From Phallusia mammillata (taxonomy: Eukaryota > Chordata > Ascidiacea > Phlebobranchia > Ascidiidae), in assembly GCA_003260075.1 (NCBI GenBank), contig QLIY01000702.1, positions 22,908 through 86,907 on the forward strand: DNA of 64,000 nt, given 5' to 3'. The position numbers were made by a program, and so were the translations under genes. The notes beneath the pieces are model-generated. The model saw only the letters and a list, made by a program, of their open reading frames with translations, did no database searches and was not told where the DNA came from. Below are positions 23,512-37,700 of this stretch, in pieces (the first letter of the stretch is position 1; the number at the start of each line of letters is the position of its first letter).

Positions 23512-23766
23512 AATCATGAAGATTAAACACTTTTTAAACACCAGGATTTCAAAAGAGATATTGCGACAAAAGTCCAACCTAAACATGCCGTTTAGGGTGT
23601 AAATATGAAATCGAGTTTTAGCTGGGTACAAGATAAACTACGCGCCACTTACGCCAGATACGTCAAAATATATTATTCCACCAATTCAACCAAAAATTCC
23701 AATCATTCAACAATAGCAGGAGTTTCTTTATCCCAGGTCAGCACAAAGTATCTTTCCAGAATAACT

Positions 23767-23767
<1 letters not shown>

Positions 23768-23812
<45 letters not shown>
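23768..23812. other. Poly-C (45), gap without flanking repeat
   Basis: No duplicated flanks; a sized gap. Confidence 0.75.
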
Positions 23813-25291
23813 ATCTCGTTTGTGCCCCGCCCTTCTGAATGCGTGTAACGCTTTTGTGCGGTACTCTGAAAACTCTTTTTTTAAGTCCTCCCCTGTCATG
23901 CTGATATTATAAATTATAACTTTCTTTAAGCGATGGATTTTGGACTGATTTTGATGACTAATCACGGTTTTGCTGACACACTCCGCTCCGCACGCTATGA
24001 GCATTTGTTTGATTAATTGTATGCATATCTATGGCGCTTGCGTGTAGCTAGACAGAAAAGCTGACAAAATATTATTTTAAACAGTCTGCAAGGCATAAAA
24101 CGCAGCCAAAAAGTCGAGTAACTGCAAGTTGCCTTTAGACGCCACAAAATATGTACAAAATGAAACAAAACATAAAAAACACTGAATTATTCACTATCAT
24201 TTGATGTAATAAAAGTACTCCAAACCAACACAATTTAACACAACAATTACGACATAGTCAGAGTAGGTTGTCCACGGTTTAACCACTTTTGAAGCAGAAA
24301 CAAGCCACTTTATAACCTGAATAAAACTAACATTTAAAACATACTTTTGGGAACTGTCAAAGCAGAAACGATTTTAGGTTCTTTATTTTTCAGGCGAATG
24401 CAGGTCCGTGTTGTATTGTGGACATTCAAAATTTATGCGTTGCCCTTTAGCATAGGCCAAGTCAATAAACAGTAGGTTAAGTCCGTCGTTACAAAGTGAT
24501 AACAATTTTTCCCACGCCCGTTAAGCAACTTTCACGGTAACCGCTTGAAATAAGCTTTTTAATCGGCGTTACTAAACTACGCAGCGGGTTGGTTTATTGA
24601 TTTGGATTATCCGTAGTGGGAATGTAAAAGACCCGATTAGTGTAATGATGCCATGAAATTAATACTATGTACCCAAAGCCCCTTGAAGACAAGTTTGTGT
24701 CGTTTAAGCGGATAATCGTTTAAAGTTTATTTTTTGCAATAAATGCTCACAGCAGGACTAAATTAGATACAGGTTTTACATTAATAGTAAGATAATGGAA
24801 AGAGTGAATCCTCTATTGCTTGCGAAAAACTTATTAAAACTATCCACTTTTCGACTTCAGTCGTAGAAACAAATGCCATACATCTCATTTTTGTTACAAC
24901 ACACCATTCTAGTTTCTTCCGCGATTTTTGGAATAAAAACCAATTATCACCACAATGTTTGTCGAAACCAAACAAGCTGTGTTTATGCAAAATAAACCAA
25001 TATTTTGAAATGTATATAAGCACAACAGCACATGGGAAGCTATATTAGGTACAAATCACGAACATTACACATTATAATTTTCAAACATATCTAGCTTACC
25101 CATTTTACTAGTTTTATGTTTCACAAGTTATTTTAAAAGGAAACTGCGAACAGTCCCTAAACCATTTCAAACACTTTTCTGTTTTTCGCTCTAAAACAGC
25201 CAAAATTGGCAAAAACCCTCGACCGATGATGATGAAATATCCTCAATTATATCCCAAATACAAAATGAAACATAAAACAACATTTGAACTG

Positions 25292-25301
25292 CCCCCCCCC
25301 C
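25292..25301. other. Poly-C (10) assembly junction
   Basis: 24939-25291 is repeated at 25302-25634 with several indels. Confidence 0.85.
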
Positions 25302-27412
25302 AACCGATTATCGCCACAATGTTTGTCGAAACCACACAAGCTGTGTTTATGCAAAATAAACCAATATTTTGAAATGTATTTAAACACAACAGGTATAGCC
25401 TATTAGGTAAAACTCACGAACGTTACACATTATAATTTTCAAATATATCTAGTTTTTACCCATTTTACTAGTTTTATGCTTAAAACTGCGAACAGTCCCA
25501 AAACCATTTCAAACACTTTTCTGTTTTTTCGCTCTAAAACAGCCAAAAATGGCAAACACCCTCGACCGATAATGATGAAATATCCTTAATTATATCCCAA
25601 ATACAAAACGAAACATAAAATAACATTTGAACTCTATGTTGTGTCAACAGATCTAATTAATACGCAGAAACACAAGGAAATGAGTTTCGTCTATCACATC
25701 CTGGCAGCGACAACGTCATTCCACTGCCGCCAGAGCAATTCCATACAATTGAATAGAAACGTTTTCAATGCCACTAAATTTCCGGAGTCATTAACTGCCT
25801 TTTTCCAAAGTTTTTGCAACAACGCCAAGTCAACAATTAATCATTGAACATAGTGGTCAGAGAATTTAAAGGCATTTGTTGAACAGTCATGATGAAAATG
25901 AGTAATCCATTTCCAAGTCCTGTAGTTATACTCTGACCAATTAAAACTTCGTCTAAAACCAGCAAATTTTCAAACAGACAATATTACGAAGGGTTATTCA
26001 TTTCAGAACGGTCAACACGAAAATAATAAACTGAAAGTAATTTATGGTGAAATCATATATTTTATTTGATTATTTACACGTTCAGTGATATGAACAAATA
26101 AAAATCACAATTTTATTAATATTTTATGTGCTTGTTTTACGTAATGCTCTCGAAAGTGGTGTATGGTGTATTTACCATTGCGTTCGAGTATAAATTCATT
26201 CAAAATGAAAGTTAAAAACAGGCCCACAGGTCGAGTAAAAATCATATTGCATAGCAGCCAAAATATAAGTTAGTCATAGACAGACGTTTTACGAAACTTT
26301 TGTATTTTGATAGATCAATTTGCTAAACTACAAAAATACCTCAAGAGCAACCCAAAAACGCTTCGTAAAATGTTTAAAGCTTTTCCGAAGCGTTCCTTTT
26401 TAGAATATTTAAAACATTTTAAAAGGAATTGCGAGGTCTTATTACAAATGTAAAGTTTTGTATCAGAACCAGCAGCTAATTTGTCAGGTTGTCCCCATAT
26501 ACAAAGCGTTATCATGATGTGAAATAGTCCAAAACGCAAGCATATTTAAAAACTGAAAAAAAAAAACTTTTCCGCAAACCGTGACCAGCAAAACTAAAAA
26601 TACTTTTCTAAAGACAGCTCAGCAAAACGGATGGACACATGCAAAAAGCGACGATTTGACACCGTCATGACACGCCGGTACTTGCTCTCAGCTTGCGTTA
26701 ACTATTCCAAGGATAAGTGTCATGTCATTTTAAATTCTGGCGCCAAACAGGTAAAGGAGAACGTTTTAATGTCCCAGACATCACGTTTGTGCTTCCCAAA
26801 ATACGACACTTCGTATGTGTTTCCCAAAACACTACACTTCGTATTTGTCGGGGCAAAAAGCTAGGTCAGAAAAAAAGAAACAAGCTCACATAACAGTTAA
26901 AAACGCTCCCCAAATTTTCTATTTTCTTCAACCTTTGTCGACAACATAATATTTGCAAATTCATTATGTTTTGCCTCTCAAGCAACAAACAGAATATACC
27001 ACTTAACTGAAAAGTAGGTTACAGCCACGGTTGATCGTAACAAACTGCTGCCTCAAATAATTTTAACACAACCAATGTAGGTTGACTTCCGTCAGTGGAA
27101 TAAAATCTTGCCCTGTTGTTTGAAAACACTGCCTAGTATTATTTGTAAATTGCTTCCGCATTGCTTTGCAAAAAGTTGTACGATTGATCTAGTACGGGGT
27201 GTCGCCTTGACCACAATTTTCACAGCTGTACTGTAGGTGAAAACAAGGCCAACGTTAAGATTCATTGGAATTTGTTTGTTCGAATTTCTGATACACAGAA
27301 AACGAAAGTGGCACCTGCCATAAAAACGAACGAACGACCAATACTGTATAAAATAGTGCTTTCCTTAAAAAAAAACTACGTCGGATCTAAAGAATATCTA
27401 ATAAGCCAAACA

Positions 27413-27423
27413 CCCCCCCCCCC
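27413..27423. other. Poly-C (11) assembly junction
   Basis: 27303-27412 is repeated at 27424-27532. Confidence 0.85.
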
Positions 27424-27997
27424 GAAAGTGGCACCTGCCATAAAAACGAACGAACGACCAATACTGTACAAAATAGTGCTTTCCTTAAAACAAACTACGT
27501 CGGATCTAAAGAATATCTAATAAGCCAAACATTTTTTTTGATAGATTATAACTCTTTTTAAAGTCTTGTCCGATTTTTGTGCTTGACTAATAAAAAAATA
27601 TGTTTTTATTATTATTCATTTTGGTAAATTCCCTAAAGTGCACAAACGTTACTCATCGATTTGCTTATGCGGCATTTTAGATCGTGTTCGTGTTTTTTGT
27701 ACTTCGAGGGAAGTTATTTTTTAATGACAGAATTCGATTTTGCTAGTTTATAATGATGTGTTTTAGTTGGACCCTTACTGTAGCTGTACCTAGCATGAAT
27801 ACTATAAATCCTTACCACGTAAACGAATGTTTTAAGATCTTTAAAAACATTACTTTATATCTTACATACAAAACGCTGTGTTTCAGCACATAAAAACGCT
27901 GTGGTTAATTAACCAGGTGTCTGTGATGCTCCATGCCTTAAGCAAAGATTCTTATCTATATTTTGTAAATTTTGCAGTTTAACCACAACTACAAAAC

Positions 27998-30106
27998 ATG
28001 AGCGAATATCAAAAAAAGTGTGTTTCGGTCTATAAAAATCTTGCCAATGTTGGAACTGTTGAAAATGTTATTGTGACAAAAGAAGATGATACTTCCACTC
28101 TGCATTGGGAAGCAGTTTGGTCCCAAAGAGATTTGGATAGAAATGCCAAGTTTAGTTACAAGACAACTGGATTTCTTGACAAATTAGATATGAAGGTTTC
28201 AAAAAGTCCCCATTCCACAGAAATAATTGGAGAAAAAATTGTGAGGATTTCCAATGATAAAATGAAACGAGCTATTTTGCGTGAGGTAAAAATTAAAGAT
28301 GTCAAAACACAGTTTCTTGAAATCTGGCAAGGAAACAGGAGAATTTCTTCCACAAATTTGACCAGTAAAGAAAAGCATGGAGATGTTTACAGTAATGCTG
28401 CATTCTGCTGTTTGGAATGGTCTCACAATGATGAAACACTACTATATGTAGCTGAACGAAAAAAGCCCAAAACCGGATCTTATTTCAAGGAAACTGAAAA
28501 ATATGATGAGAATGTCTGTAGAGGTGAAGAGTATGTTTATCATGAAGAATGGGGAGAACAACTTGTTGGCTGTTCTCATCCAATTGTTGTCCTGTTTGAT
28601 TTGAAGTCTAAAGCAATAACTCCCCTTGAGGAATGCCTACCTGATGATATGTGTGCTAGTGAAGCAATTTGGTGTAAAAACGATAAATCAATTGTGGTCC
28701 AAGGGTTAAAAGTAACCCCTCTTAAACTTGGTTTAATTTACTGTCAAAATCGTCCAAGTGCATTATATGAATTTAGCATCGAAAGCAAAACATGTGTTGC
28801 TTTAACTGATACTGAATCGTGTGTATTTTCACCAAGGTTGACACCGGATGGTTCAACGGTTGTCTATCTGTCAACTAAAAACTTTGGTCCACACCAGCAG
28901 TGTGCAAAAATGATGAAGATTAACCTTGAAAGCAAGACTAAAAAAGTGATTGTAGATGTTGTGAATGAACCAAGTGCTAAAGCTTGCTTACAATTCAATG
29001 GTTTGTATCTGGGAAATATTCCACGAAACTGCTGGCTTGATAATGCAATTGTTTTGAGCAGTGTCTGTAGAAGCAATATAGGAGTTTTCAAAGTAAATGT
29101 GGAAACTGGTGAAGTTTTTTCCTTGGAAGTCAGTGCGAGTCATCAAGTTCTGTGTGTATCTGATGGCCTCATTTTTGCATCTTGTTCATCTCCCAACTCT
29201 TTGCCAGCTCTTATGGTTGGCTATCCTTCTGGTGATTCTGTAAACTGGGTTGCATTGGACAATCCAAATCAGCAAATCTCTGTGGCATGTGACATTGAGT
29301 GGAAGGTTATACAACATAAGCCCACACTGGTTAACCAAAATTACCCTGGTCTCGGTTTTGAATCAATTTTATTGCAACCAAATGGTCAGAAAAAACTTAA
29401 AGGATTGATTGTGAATCCACATGGCGGCCCCCATATAACATACGTCACTGGTTTTGATCCATTTACTGTTGGATTTTGTAAGTTGGGTTATGCTGTTTTA
29501 CGAGTCAACTACCGTGGGTCTCTTGGATTTGGGCAAAATAGTATTCTTTCTTTGCCAGGGAATGTTGGTACTCAAGATGTGGGTGATGTGCAACAGGCTG
29601 CTGTAGATGCATGTGAAATTTTGTCAATAGATAAATCAGATGTTTATGTTCATGGAGGCTCCCATGGAGGTTTTTTAACCCTGCATCTTATTGGCCAGTT
29701 TCCAAACTTCTATGCAGGTGCTGCAGTTCGAAATCCTGTCACCAACATTGCTTCAATGGTGGGCTTAACAGATATCACGGACTGGTGTTTTTGTGAAACT
29801 GGACTGAGTTTTGTTACAAAAGATCCAGCACAGTACAACTATCGCAAAATGGTTGAAATGTCTCCTATTAATGTGGTAAATAAGGTGAAATCACCCCTTC
29901 TTATGATGATAGGAAGTGCAGACCTAAGAGTTCCACCTCAACAGGGCTTTGAATACTCAAAATTTCTAAAGAGCCATGGTGGTATTGTTAAAGTGCTAAA
30001 ATATGATGAAAATAATCACCCCATTGCTGAAGTTGCAGCTGAAGCTGACTGCTTTGTGAATATTGCTCTATGGTTTCACAATGTTGGACCACACAACAGC
30101 AAATAA
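27998..30106 (+). CDS. APEH: Acylaminoacyl-peptidase (acyl-peptide hydrolase), single exon
   Basis: Cytosolic serine peptidase of the prolyl oligopeptidase family (S9C) that removes N-acylated amino acids from short peptides. It has 702 residues against about 732 in human. The N-terminal ~450 residues are the beta-propeller part; the alpha/beta hydrolase part follows. Seen in order: NPHGGPH (oxyanion region), VLRVNYRGSLGFGQ, the nucleophile motif GGSHGG (Ser about residue 555), IGSADLRVPPQQG (Asp about 642) and ENNHPI (His about 674), so the triad is complete. An RNPVTN motif after the nucleophile is also typical of APEH. The ORF has no introns, unlike the vertebrate gene. AATAAA lies at 30170-30175, about 65 bp after the stop. 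Confidence 0.97.
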   Translation: MSEYQKKCVSVYKNLANVGTVENVIVTKEDDTSTLHWEAVWSQRDLDRNAKFSYKTTGFLDKLDMKVSKSPHSTEIIGEKIVRISNDKMKRAILREVKIKDVKTQFLEIWQGNRRISSTNLTSKEKHGDVYSNAAFCCLEWSHNDETLLYVAERKKPKTGSYFKETEKYDENVCRGEEYVYHEEWGEQLVGCSHPIVVLFDLKSKAITPLEECLPDDMCASEAIWCKNDKSIVVQGLKVTPLKLGLIYCQNRPSALYEFSIESKTCVALTDTESCVFSPRLTPDGSTVVYLSTKNFGPHQQCAKMMKINLESKTKKVIVDVVNEPSAKACLQFNGLYLGNIPRNCWLDNAIVLSSVCRSNIGVFKVNVETGEVFSLEVSASHQVLCVSDGLIFASCSSPNSLPALMVGYPSGDSVNWVALDNPNQQISVACDIEWKVIQHKPTLVNQNYPGLGFESILLQPNGQKKLKGLIVNPHGGPHITYVTGFDPFTVGFCKLGYAVLRVNYRGSLGFGQNSILSLPGNVGTQDVGDVQQAAVDACEILSIDKSDVYVHGGSHGGFLTLHLIGQFPNFYAGAAVRNPVTNIASMVGLTDITDWCFCETGLSFVTKDPAQYNYRKMVEMSPINVVNKVKSPLLMMIGSADLRVPPQQGFEYSKFLKSHGGIVKVLKYDENNHPIAEVAAEADCFVNIALWFHNVGPHNSK

Positions 30107-31226
30107 CATTTGATCAATGCTATGTCTTAATACATCACAATCTTCTGCTTACAACAATTTTAAAGTTCAAATAAAGTTCTTTATTATCTGTTACGTTTTT
30201 ATGATCTGCTATTTAAACCGTCTGGAAACTAGTGCTTTCCTTTCTTGTCTTAAAACTCTTGTTACAAAACAACATGACAGTATCGATACAGCAGTGTGAA
30301 TGGGCAAATGAAATGTGCTTAAAATTCATTGTGAAGACATTTTCTGCATTTCATGTTGTAATTTGAATTTAGTTTGACTGTAAATACCATGCCATATCAT
30401 GGTGATAATGCAAGCAGGCATTGATGATTGCTTTGAAGTAAATTGCTTTTTTCATGATTACATTACACAAATCTACTTTTAATTTTTGAACCTATTTCGT
30501 CTTTTTTTGGTGCAAATTTTCGCTATTTGCTATTGGTAATTAATACATCTACTTAAAAACACATTTAAGCGAGATATATGATGTATTAGTGAAAGAAAGC
30601 AGTGTAAATAAAGTTTAGTAAAATACTACACCCTATGTTTTTACAACCATTGCGGGTTTATTTTGTTTGTAAAGATAATGAACTGAACACATAGTCATGC
30701 AGGCACGAGGCACTGAAGTATGCAGCCCAAAAGGATATTTTTGCTTGCTTATGCTTGATTTTTACAAGGGTTTTGAGGCTAAGTGTTTGGAAAAATGGTC
30801 ATAACCGCGAAATATTGAGCTATGAATCATGTACTACACAAGAGCAAATATGTTCACCAAATGTCAGAATAAAATTACATGTTAAAACCACAAACCTGAT
30901 GTTTACACAACACGTAAAAATTTTTGTAAAACGATCGTTGGAGAAGCTTATTTGAAAATACTTTGATGATTGCTTTAGTGCGTTCGCTACGATTTGTTTA
31001 GAGAGCAAAATAAATTTATTTACACGGTACACACTACACAGTAACAGTACCACTGGATTTCAAACAAAAACACTAGAGGCGCTGTAACAGCTTGAAATAC
31101 GGCCAGCGGTAACTTTACGTCACAGTATCCAATGACGCCGTTTGTTAGTGTAAATTCTTATCGAACTGGAATGTGTGGAATTGAAAGAAGTAAATGATCC
31201 GAAGTAACTGCGACGGTGTTGTACAT

Positions 31227-31288
<62 letters not shown>

Positions 31289-31788
31289 TTCAGAGCAAAG
31301 CTAAAATTTATCTCAGCGATGTGCTTTCTCTAGCTGTTGACTGTAGTTAGGCAAACTTTTGCTGTAAGCCCGGTAATACAAATTACGTTTAAGCCCAAGG
31401 TGGTCGAAATTGCTTTTGGGTTGTTCTGTTTTAGTCTTTTTTAAGTAAAATGAATGCCTGATGTATTAGAACTATTGTAGGTCAGTTCGAAGCAGTAGGT
31501 ACTTTGTGAAAATCAATCACTAAATATAAATTATTTATAATTTTTTTAAAAACAGATAGTGCCGCGCACCAGACACACACTGTGTTAGCTGATTATTGTG
31601 TCTGGTTGCTATTAGAAAAACTTACCAGAGAAAAGATTCTTTTTCAGAAGAACCACAGTGTGTTTTGTTTTAGCTAGACAACATTGACATTAATGTTTAG
31701 CAGGAATATGGGTATAAAAGAAACTAAACTTTGTGTGTTTCAGGTTTGGAGGTTTTTTTAATTACCTGTTACACTAAGTTCCTTTGCA
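30107..31788. other. Spacer between APEH and CEP89
   Basis: It holds the APEH 3' UTR (AATAAA at 30170, and another AATAAA near 30607), then AT-rich sequence, a 58-bp poly-C gap (31228-31285) and the CEP89 5' flank. No other gene was seen. Confidence 0.55.
31228..31285. other. Poly-C (58), gap without flanking repeat
   Basis: No duplicated flanks; upstream of CEP89. Confidence 0.75.
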
Positions 31789-34700
31789 ATGTCTATATTC
31801 AAGAAAAAAGACAAGTCTCCATATGTAAGTATTCAGTCATGCATAATCTTCAGCCATTTAGACAAAATGTAACAATGGTATTCAAGATATTCTTTGTTTT
31901 GAAGGCATTAAGCATTTTACTAATATTTAATGTTAACAAACTGACAAATTGAATTTATTGTAGTGATTCGTAAATCGTTATAGATGCTTGTTGAGTCACA
32001 TTGTGATTGGATAGTAGTATAAGTATGAAACATACAATATGAAGCCAAATGTCATTCAACAAACCATTAGTCACAACAGTCCGATATTTTTAAAAAAACT
32101 TTTCATTATCTAATACACTGTTTGCTTTATAGAGACACATTGCAAAGGCCCTGGTGCCACCAGCTGCTTTTGTGGCAGTCCCGGACAGTCCAGCTCCATC
32201 ACCTTTACCCATGAAAAAGTCCAAAGTGATTGTCTCACCAATAGTGCCAATGGCTCTTTTTGCACACAAAACAGGTATACATTTATTAAGATTGAATTGT
32301 TGTGAATTAGAAGGTGCTTTTGTCAATTGTGGAAGTTTTATTTAACAATACAAGTTGTTCACATTTCTTGCAATCCAGTAGCTTGTCTAGAAACTGCAAT
32401 GGTTAATTAGCTTAGTAACTGAGTGTGGGAAAGTTATAATGGATTTCAAGACTAGTTTTTCATATTTTTTAAACTAATTGTCAAACAATTTTGATGGTTT
32501 CAACTGTTATATGTGTTAAACAGCATCAGCAATAGCCATGGGTCCATCAGGAATTGATGAATTTGAACTCACATATAACCAGATGAAGCAGACATCCCCT
32601 GGCGAGGTAAAAAATAGACATTTCTTTATGCTACTGATGTGAAAGACAACTCAGCACATGTCAACACTATGTTCAAAACAATAGTTTTAAAGTCCACACT
32701 ATATTTAGAACACTTCTGTGGCTCACAATTATGTTTGCTCAGATGCGTTGTTGAGAAACCACTCCACTCAAGGGCATTACAGAACCACAATAAGAGTGTG
32801 GTAAACTGTTTACCAACTACTTGTGTTTTTGGAAATTGCTTGTTGGTTTGTGCATAACATTATTTTTCAATAAGTCTTTATGTGTGCTATCACATCATTT
32901 CAATCTAAATAAAAAGTTTTGTTAAATTTACAGGACGAGGTGTATGCTCAAATCATGAAGAAAAAAACGAAAAGGAAAAAGACTGAATCACAATTTATAG
33001 ATGAAGGTTTGTCTGGAATGCTTTAAGTATCATTACGTAGGCAGTGGTTGAACAAAGTGACAATAATAAGGGTTCAAGAGTGTTATGTTTGACTGTCAAT
33101 CATTATCCTTCTTAGCCCAATGGAATAATCTTCACTTTATTGCCATTTGTAATATTTACTGCTTTGGAGACAAATGCAAATATGCCCAATGTATTTAACT
33201 GTTTTAAACTACAGCACGGATGTTTTTTTATAAAACTTATAATAAAAATACATACAAACCTACTGTACACACTGCCAAAATAATGTTGTTTCATATTGAT
33301 CACAACATTATGTTGCTAAATTTGGACAGAAGTCTTATAATTGATAATGTTTGACTGCACAGAAATAAAACAACCTTATTAACAAGCTCACTTGTATGAT
33401 GTTATGAATATATTATACTGTTGTGTAAATTCATTCACAAAATAATTATTTCACAGAACGTATCATTCCTGCCCATTCTTCTTCAATCCGGAACCAACCG
33501 CAAAGTTATTCCCCAACTCATGAACAGGTAATCCAGATTGTGCATTAAAAGTCTTGAATTCATTGTCTGTTGATGATGGTTATATTGACAATGCTAAAAA
33601 TTTGCAAGTGTAATGTTATTACTTTTTAAATTTCATATTAAAAGTACCCAACATATAGTCACCAGTCCATATTGATGCGTAATGTTCTTGCAGTATAAAT
33701 GCAATAATTTATCCAACAATTTTGCGCCAAAACCCATTAATTGGCAGTTCTTTGTGCTTGTTTGCAGGATGCTTTTGGCAGTTATAACAAACCTCCCAGC
33801 AGCCGTGGCAGGTCTAAGGCAAGAAAAAAGCTCCTTCCCCGAGAAGCTGAATACCCCCTACAGTCACCATCTCCAGAAGATGTTAGTATATAATTTTACT
33901 GGCTATTTTTTGTACAACTGCTTAAATTATCACCAAAATGATCAACACTCAAATGATTTACTTGGTACAAAATATTGTTTGATGGAAATCCTTCTTGAAT
34001 TGCAGGATTACTTTACTGATGAAATCCCCATCAGCAGTTTGTCGGGTTCTCCGAAGGGAATAGATGATGTTGCTGCTCGCCAGGATGCACTGGAGGAAGC
34101 TATGGAACTAAGGGATAGTCAAAATCGGGAGATAATGTTAAAACTGATGAGAAACCAACAAGAGTCAGCTATAATGCATGGTAAGTATCATAAAGGGCAG
34201 TCCACCAAAAATGTATAAAAAAGTTTGTTTTGATCTATGTCAAATTTCATCTGCTTAATTCTTTTTCTCTTGTTGCTATAGTTTTATTCAATTATTCTGA
34301 AAAAACACACATAAGACTACATGTACCAAATATATTGACATCTAACAGTGATGTGATAGAGTCATAATGCGATATTAAAAACACGCATTAAAACTTGTCA
34401 TTATGGTTCTTGTGTTTTCATCAATACATATTAAATGTGGTAATTAGACGTGGATGGAGATGTAACTCCAAGCTTGAAACGTCGTAGTGACCAGGAACGG
34501 GCCCACGACGTCGCTGAATACATGAAAGAACACAGTAAGTTCAACAAAATTATTTTATCAATGTGCCTATTGTGACCAAGATCAATAACGACCCTCTCTA
34601 CATTAGGCATATGTAAAAAGTTTCCACAAATTCAAAGATTTTGAATAAATGAGACATTAGATTTCTTGTTCTACACGTAACATTAAAAGTTGAAACTAGT

Positions 34701-37700
34701 GTCTGTACGAAATAAAGTGGACCATTTTTTAATTTGTGGAAACCTTTTAGACAACCAGATGCTCTGTCACTAAAACAGGCTACCCAACTTTGGATCGCGA
34801 CCCATAGGTTGGGAAACACTGGTTTAGTGAATGCTGCGAAATAAACTTTAAATACAACACCTAACGTGCGTTACTAGGTTTCGCCAGTGCTGAGGAGGTG
34901 GTAATGAAGGACAACCTGCAGGAACTGGTCGACGAAAATCAGGTTCTGAAAGACACGGTTTATCGGCTAAACTCCGAACTTGGAAGATACGTGGCCCCCC
35001 CCCCGGACAACCTGCAGGAACTGGTCGACGAAAATCAGGTTCTGAAAGACACAGTTTTTCGGCTAAACTCGGAACTTGGAAGATACGTGAGCAACACTTC
35101 GCCCGTGCGGAACTTTGCCGACACACCTCGAAATGGAGACGTGAAGAAATTAATGGTAAGGTTAGGAACTGAGGGTATTTTGTTTTATTATGTAATTTTA
35201 TTTTTAAAGGTGCTTCCAGACGTTTATTCGGGATTTAAAAAATACATCCAAAATTTCCCCCAAAAAATACTTCAAAAGGGGTTGATTAATTCATATTAGC
35301 TAAGATGGACAGTAATTCAAAACTGGGATTAGCCCTGCAGCGTTAATGCAGACCGGCACACTCGTATCAATCTTCGGTTAGGCGTACTTCGATTACATTC
35401 ACAATAAGTGGGTGTGTAAATTTCGAAACAGTCGTGTGTTACCAAACTGTATATTCACCATTGAGCTGTCTCGTACATTATGCAATATTGATTTACCATA
35501 ATAGATTATCCGATTTTAACCGAACTATGGTTTCAGTCGGATTACCACCAACTGCCGCCGTTGTTTGCAAGCTATGATCGTCAGTTGAAGGAAAGAGACG
35601 AACAGATTGCAGCTTACGAAGCCAAACTAGGGATTATCCGCAAACAGGTATTGACTGATTGATTGAAATACGATATCTCATGTTATTGAATAGATCTCAT
35701 GTATGCTATACACTAAATCGGTGGTTCCCAACATTAATCGAGTAATTCTCCACTTAACATGTCAAATTACATTTATTATTCCCCAATGCACTACAGTAGA
35801 TGCTAAACCATACAAAGATCATTTAAAATTGGGTATTTTGTCAACTTCACGGGTTATATGCCGACTTCTGACGTGTCTATTTACAAACCACATTTACAAA
35901 AGTAAATTCCTCCCCTCAAGAAAAGTAGCCTACAAAAAGAATTTGTGGAGATTTTAAGCAAAACGTTCGAAAACGAAAGATGTAAATCTTTGTTCCCTTT
36001 TAATTTTTTGTTTTGTTTGCGTCCTGAGTGATTGATTGCAATTGTCATTACCCTGTAAGCAAACCAATACCACACGTTAAACCAATACCACACGTCAATA
36101 CCACACAAATTGATTTCAAATTGAGCACTGACCAATAATCAAAGTAGCCTAAGACAAAGCCAGCCTTGTAGAGTATGGGTATACTCCCCCCCCCCCGTTC
36201 GAAAACGAAAGATGTAAATCTTTGTTCCCTTTTATTTTTTTGTTTTGTTTGCGTCAAGAGTGATTGATTGTCATTACCCTGTAAGCAAACCTATGCGACA
36301 CGTTTTAAGTTAGTTTCAAATTGAGCACTGACCAATAAGCAAAGTAGCCGAAGACAAAGCCAGCCTTGTAGAGTGGGTATACTTTTTAATACTTGCTTTT
36401 TCTTTAGGTGGGATCGGAGTCGCCAGAAAAACTGTAAGTTATCTTGAATATTTTGTATTTGTAATGCAGACAGCTATTTATGGTTTGTTTCGATGTGTTT
36501 CAGTGGCAATCTGAAGGAGCAGAACACATTAATGGTAGAGGAAGTTCAACTTTTAATGGAGCAGCTAGAAATGATGCAGAAACAGGCAAAAGATTTGCAC
36601 GTGAAGCACGTGGACGAAGGTAAAGTGGCGATTTTGAACAAAATTTTGCAGGTTATAAATTTAAAGTGATGTTATTCTAGATTGCGAAGATTTCAGAAAA
36701 ATAATTCGCCGGGATTATTTTCTGAAATCAAAAATTTACAATAACACTTTGGCTTAACCTATCATTACTATGTCCACAAATCGGGCAACTTTTAAATAGG
36801 CAATCTAGTAATAAAACGAATGAAAATGCTAACGGTTAGACAGATTAGAAAGTTATTGAACAATTACAATCACAAACCCTCCCTAAAACATCTAACAGTC
36901 AACATGTTCATACGTTTTATTAAGTAGTTTGCGTAAATTGTGTATTTTAGAGCCCGAATTTTTTCAGTTTTAGCTGTAATCTCAATCTTTTTTACTTTTT
37001 TCGCAGTTGCCCGACTTTCGAAGCGACTTGCTTTTACTGATGCAGAACTAGAGCAAGCGGAAAAAGACCGAAAGTTGCTTAAAGCAGAATTGACAGATTT
37101 GCAGGAAAAATTCGACAAACTGAAGGTCGAAAGTAGTGAGAAAATCCCTGCGCGAGATCACGTGGCTGCGTTGACTCGGTGCAAAACGTAAGCACTCGAA
37201 TCGTTGTGTAACAAAGTTTTAGGCCAAAAGTACGTTTCTTTGTCTGATTTGGAATACTAAATGGTATTTAATCGTTAATTTAGTTATATTCTAACACAGT
37301 GGTTCGCAACCTTGGGAGAAATTCTTCCCCGGTTAGGAACCTAGTTTATTTGTTTCCAAACTGTTTTGAAACGAGTTTTGAATGGACAGAAACGAATTGT
37401 TGTTTCAAACGCAAAAGTGCATATACGACCATACTCACTGATCTAACACAAAGAGTTTTGTAAAACTGGTTTACTCTTTCCCCCCCCCCCGCAAAAGTGC
37501 ATATACGACCATACTCACTGATCTAACACAAAGAGTTGTGTAAAACTGGTTTACTCTTGACTAGCTTTTGATTTGGACCAGAATTACAAAACTACTGATT
37601 AAAAGTTTCGTGCTCGGGATTTTGCAACAGTTATGTACCCAAGAAAACAAGAGTCACTGGGAATCTTTTGTTTCCGAATTTGGATGTTTGAAAATCGTAC

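Larger units (their letters stand above)
21673..27997. other. 6.3-kb AT-rich spacer without recognised gene
   Basis: It lies between the leftward aquaporin copy B and the rightward APEH, so it must hold both promoters. I found no exon with family similarity. It has five poly-C gaps (23046, 23502, 23768, 25292, 27413), four of them with haplotype repeats. Short ORFs here look random. Confidence 0.5.

Noticed and set aside
33682..34218. A single 178-residue protein
   Set aside because: It is read-through of a CEP89 intron joining exons 6 and 7 in mixed frames; GT-AG splicing gives the conserved protein.
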